Origin: Stenotrophomonas_A sp036566925
GTDB taxonomy: Bacteria > Pseudomonadota > Gammaproteobacteria > Xanthomonadales > Xanthomonadaceae
DNA length: 16,229 bases
Direction of reading: 5' to 3'
Assembly: GCA_036566925.1 (NCBI GenBank)
Contig: DATCVI010000163.1
Span: 1-16,229 of the forward strand
Positions 14,786 through 16,229 of the stretch are shown here, in pieces. Position numbers and translations under genes: made by a program. Position 1 is the stretch's first letter. The number at the start of each line of letters is the position of its first letter. The notes under the pieces were generated by a model. That model made no database searches, was not told where the DNA came from, and saw nothing but the letters and a program-made list of their open reading frames with translations.

Positions 14786-15112
14786 GTGCACTTGCGCAAA
14801 GCGGTCGTGTTCGCGGTTCCAGGTCGCCGCCGGCGGGCTTGGCCGGTCGAGCGCATGGCCGCCGAAGTCCACCTGAGCAGCAGCCGTTTGCACGCACTGT
14901 TCAAGCGCGAGCTCGATACCAGCCCGCAGGCTTGGCTGGCGGAATTGCGGCTGCGCAAGGTAATCGAAGCGCTGGCAGAGAGCGACATGCCGATTGCTGC
15001 GTTGGCAGTGGACGGCGGATGGTCGGACCAGACCAGCCTGACCCGCGCCATGCGTCGTGCCACCGGCCATACCCCCGCGGCATTACGCCGCGCCCACCGC
15101 GCGAAACAGTAG
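14786..15112 (+). pseudogene. AraC-family regulator remnant (C-terminal DNA-binding domain only)
   Basis: A 108-codon reading from a GTG at 14786 contains a whole AraC/XylS DNA-binding domain and no sensory domain. The first helix-turn-helix is at about 23-43 (ERMAAEVHLSSSRLHALFKR). The second, with the family signature, is GGWSDQTSLTRAMRRATGHT (77-96), ending PAALRRAHR. Full AraC regulators are usually about 250-330 residues, so the N-terminal two thirds is missing. The first 20 codons (Arg-rich) do not resemble the family and no ribosome-binding site precedes either the GTG or the in-frame ATG at 14855. It begins 38 bases after glnS stops. It is most likely the 3' end of a deleted gene. Small stand-alone AraC-domain proteins do exist, so expression cannot be excluded. 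Confidence 0.6.
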
Positions 15113-15155
15113 CCCGGGCCAAGAATCCGATGGCTGCAGCGGGCATGCTGCGTGC

Positions 15156-16118
15156 ATGTCCAATGCCCCGCCCCGACATCCCCCGCATCCTCTGGCCGCC
15201 GGCATCGGCAGCGGCATCGCCGCCGGTGCGTTGTGGGGCCTGGTGTTTCTCGCCCCGCAATTGCTGGGCGACTTCACCCCGCTGCAACTATCGGTCTCAC
15301 GCTACCTCGCCTATGGCCTGATCGCCGCGTTGGTGCTGCTGCCGCGCTGGCGCGTTGCGATCGCACCGATGCAGTCCTCCGACTGGTGGACGCTGACGCG
15401 TCTGAGCCTGCTCGGAAACCTCATTTACTACGTACTGCTGGGCGCCGCGGTGCAGTGGGCCGGTGGTGCGGCCGCGTCGCTGATCATCGGGCTGCTGCCG
15501 GTATCGGTGACGTTGGTCGGTTCACGCAGTGCCGGCGCGCTGAGGTTGTCCGCGCTGGCCTGGCCGCTGGGGTTGTGCGTGCTCGGGGTCGGCTTGGTTG
15601 CGGCGCAGGCGCTGGCCGGTGCCCACGACGACCAGCACGACCTGCCCACGCGCCTGGCCGGATTGGCTTGCGCCTTCGGCGCGCTGCTGTCGTGGACAGC
15701 CTATTCGGTAGGCAATGCGCGCTGGTTGTCACGACGACCGCAGATTTCCAGCCAGGACGGCTCGCTGCTCACTGGCGTGGTCACTGGTGCACTGGCCCTG
15801 CTTGCCGCAGCGCCCGCTTTTGCCTACGGCGCCAGCCACGAGCTCGATGCCTGGGTGCGCCTATGGGCCATCGCCGCGGTGCTGGCCCTGTTCGCCTCGG
15901 TCATCGGCAACGCGCTGTGGAACCGCAGCAGCCGCCTGCTGCCGCTGACCCTGGTCGGGCAGATGATCGTGTTCGAGACCGTGTTCGCCCTGCTCTACGG
16001 CTTCCTGTGGGAACAGCGCTGGCCGCGCCTGCTGGAAGCCCTGGCCATCGCCTGCCTGCTGGCCGGCGTCTATGGATGCACGGCGGCCCACGTGGAGCGG
16101 CGGCCGGCCCAGGCATAA
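15156..16118 (+). CDS. EamA/DMT family inner-membrane permease
   Basis: This 320-residue hydrophobic protein has about ten predicted membrane helices (near 14-36, 45-62, 82-103, 106-122, 134-153, 166-187, 203-223, 235-253, 262-283, 291-310), arranged as two EamA-type halves. This fits the drug/metabolite transporter superfamily (amino-acid, metabolite or drug export). Family-like features are GALWGLVFLAPQLLG in helix 1, the Pro/Gly-rich helix 4 (SLIIGLLPVSVTLVG), and the C-terminal QMIVFETVFALLYGFLWEQR. The substrate cannot be read from sequence. The ATG at 15156 is chosen because it begins shortly before helix 1; further upstream the frame enters the AraC fragment region. The ribosome-binding site is weak. 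It follows the AraC remnant by 43 bases, but no functional link is evident. Confidence 0.88.
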   Translation: MSNAPPRHPPHPLAAGIGSGIAAGALWGLVFLAPQLLGDFTPLQLSVSRYLAYGLIAALVLLPRWRVAIAPMQSSDWWTLTRLSLLGNLIYYVLLGAAVQWAGGAAASLIIGLLPVSVTLVGSRSAGALRLSALAWPLGLCVLGVGLVAAQALAGAHDDQHDLPTRLAGLACAFGALLSWTAYSVGNARWLSRRPQISSQDGSLLTGVVTGALALLAAAPAFAYGASHELDAWVRLWAIAAVLALFASVIGNALWNRSSRLLPLTLVGQMIVFETVFALLYGFLWEQRWPRLLEALAIACLLAGVYGCTAAHVERRPAQA

Positions 16119-16141
16119 CGGGCGCTTGCCGGCGCCGGGCT

Positions 16142-16147
16142 TAAGAT
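16142..16147 (+). promoter_or_regulatory. Possible -10 box for the gene at the right edge
   Basis: TAAGAT, 29 bases before the ATG at 16177, is the only AT-rich hexamer in the gap after the permease gene. A -35 partner is not clear. Confidence 0.3.
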
Positions 16148-16176
16148 CACGGCCACCTCGGCCCGCGGAGTCCGCC

Positions 16177-16229
16177 ATGCGCCTTTCGATCCTCCCGTTC
16201 GCCTGGCTTCTGTTGTGCGCCATCGGCGG
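16177..16229 (+). CDS. Start of an exported protein (runs off right edge)
   Basis: An ATG at 16177 is preceded by GGAG at 16167-16170 with six bases between. The 17 complete codons read MRLSILPFAWLLLCAIG, a short basic start followed by a hydrophobic core, as in a signal peptide. The cysteine at position 14 lies in LLLCA, which is not a good lipobox, so lipoprotein status is doubtful. The product cannot be identified from so few residues. Confidence 0.55.
   Translation, partial: MRLSILPFAWLLLCAIG

Noticed and set aside
12618..14897. A 759-codon minus-strand open frame running through glnS
   Set aside because: It is the antisense shadow of glnS caused by high GC and biased codon use. Only its last 88 codons, the DUF2007 gene, look like a real protein.
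1..16229. Mobile element, prophage, CRISPR array, toxin-antitoxin or anti-phage system
   Set aside because: I saw no transposase, integrase, regularly spaced direct repeats, attachment-site duplication or defence-type gene cluster. Every large gene has a housekeeping or stress role.

Overview
The window is a piece of chromosome from a high-GC gammaproteobacterium, most likely Xanthomonadaceae (Xanthomonas, Stenotrophomonas, Pseudoxanthomonas or a close relative). Three things point there. The ahpC - ahpF - oxyR order matches the known Xanthomonas peroxide locus. The proline iminopeptidase has the length and active-site numbering of the Xanthomonas citri/campestris enzyme (Ser110, Asp266, His294). 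The intergenic gaps carry GC-rich hairpins common in this family. Almost everything is recognisable core gene content. I found no prophage, insertion sequence, CRISPR array, tRNA or rRNA, and no gap over 300 bases lacks a gene or gene remnant.

Layout. (1) 1-1696, minus strand: the N-terminal 565 codons of a DUF1631 protein, running off the left edge. (2) 1831-4706, plus strand: a tight four-gene operon of nitroreductase, 5'-3' exonuclease (flap-endonuclease type), ADP-ribose pyrophosphatase-type Nudix hydrolase and N-formylglutamate amidohydrolase family protein, joined by 4-, 4- and 8-nt overlaps. It is preceded by a perfect TATAAT. (3) 4719-4751: an inverted repeat in the convergent gap, then minus-strand prmC (release-factor glutamine methyltransferase) followed by pip (proline iminopeptidase). 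(4) 6681-10856, plus strand: an OxyR-type operator and promoter, then ahpC, ahpF, oxyR and rnk. Structured RNA-like segments lie in the intergenic gaps, and an intrinsic terminator separates oxyR from rnk. (5) 10907-11869: transaldolase and its terminator. (6) 11932-12884, minus strand: a small DUF2007 gene followed by msrA. (7) 12987-14747, plus strand: glnS. (8) 14748-15112: the surviving C-terminal half of an AraC-family regulator, probably decayed. (9) 15156-16118: an EamA/DMT ten-helix permease. (10) 16177 to the right edge: the first residues of an exported protein.

How the genes fit together. The centre is a peroxide-defence region. OxyR senses H2O2 through C199/C208, AhpC reduces peroxides and AhpF recharges AhpC with NADH. 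The OxyR-like site sits directly upstream of a good ahpC promoter. MsrA, which repairs oxidised methionine, and transaldolase, in the pentose-phosphate pathway, lie close by, but nothing in the sequence shows co-regulation with oxyR. The four-gene operon mixes nitro-reduction, nuclease, Nudix and amidohydrolase functions with no obvious single pathway. I do not see a convincing new biological system. The best leads are the competing hairpins between ahpC and ahpF, the tightly coupled four-gene operon, and the possible deletion scar next to the AraC fragment.
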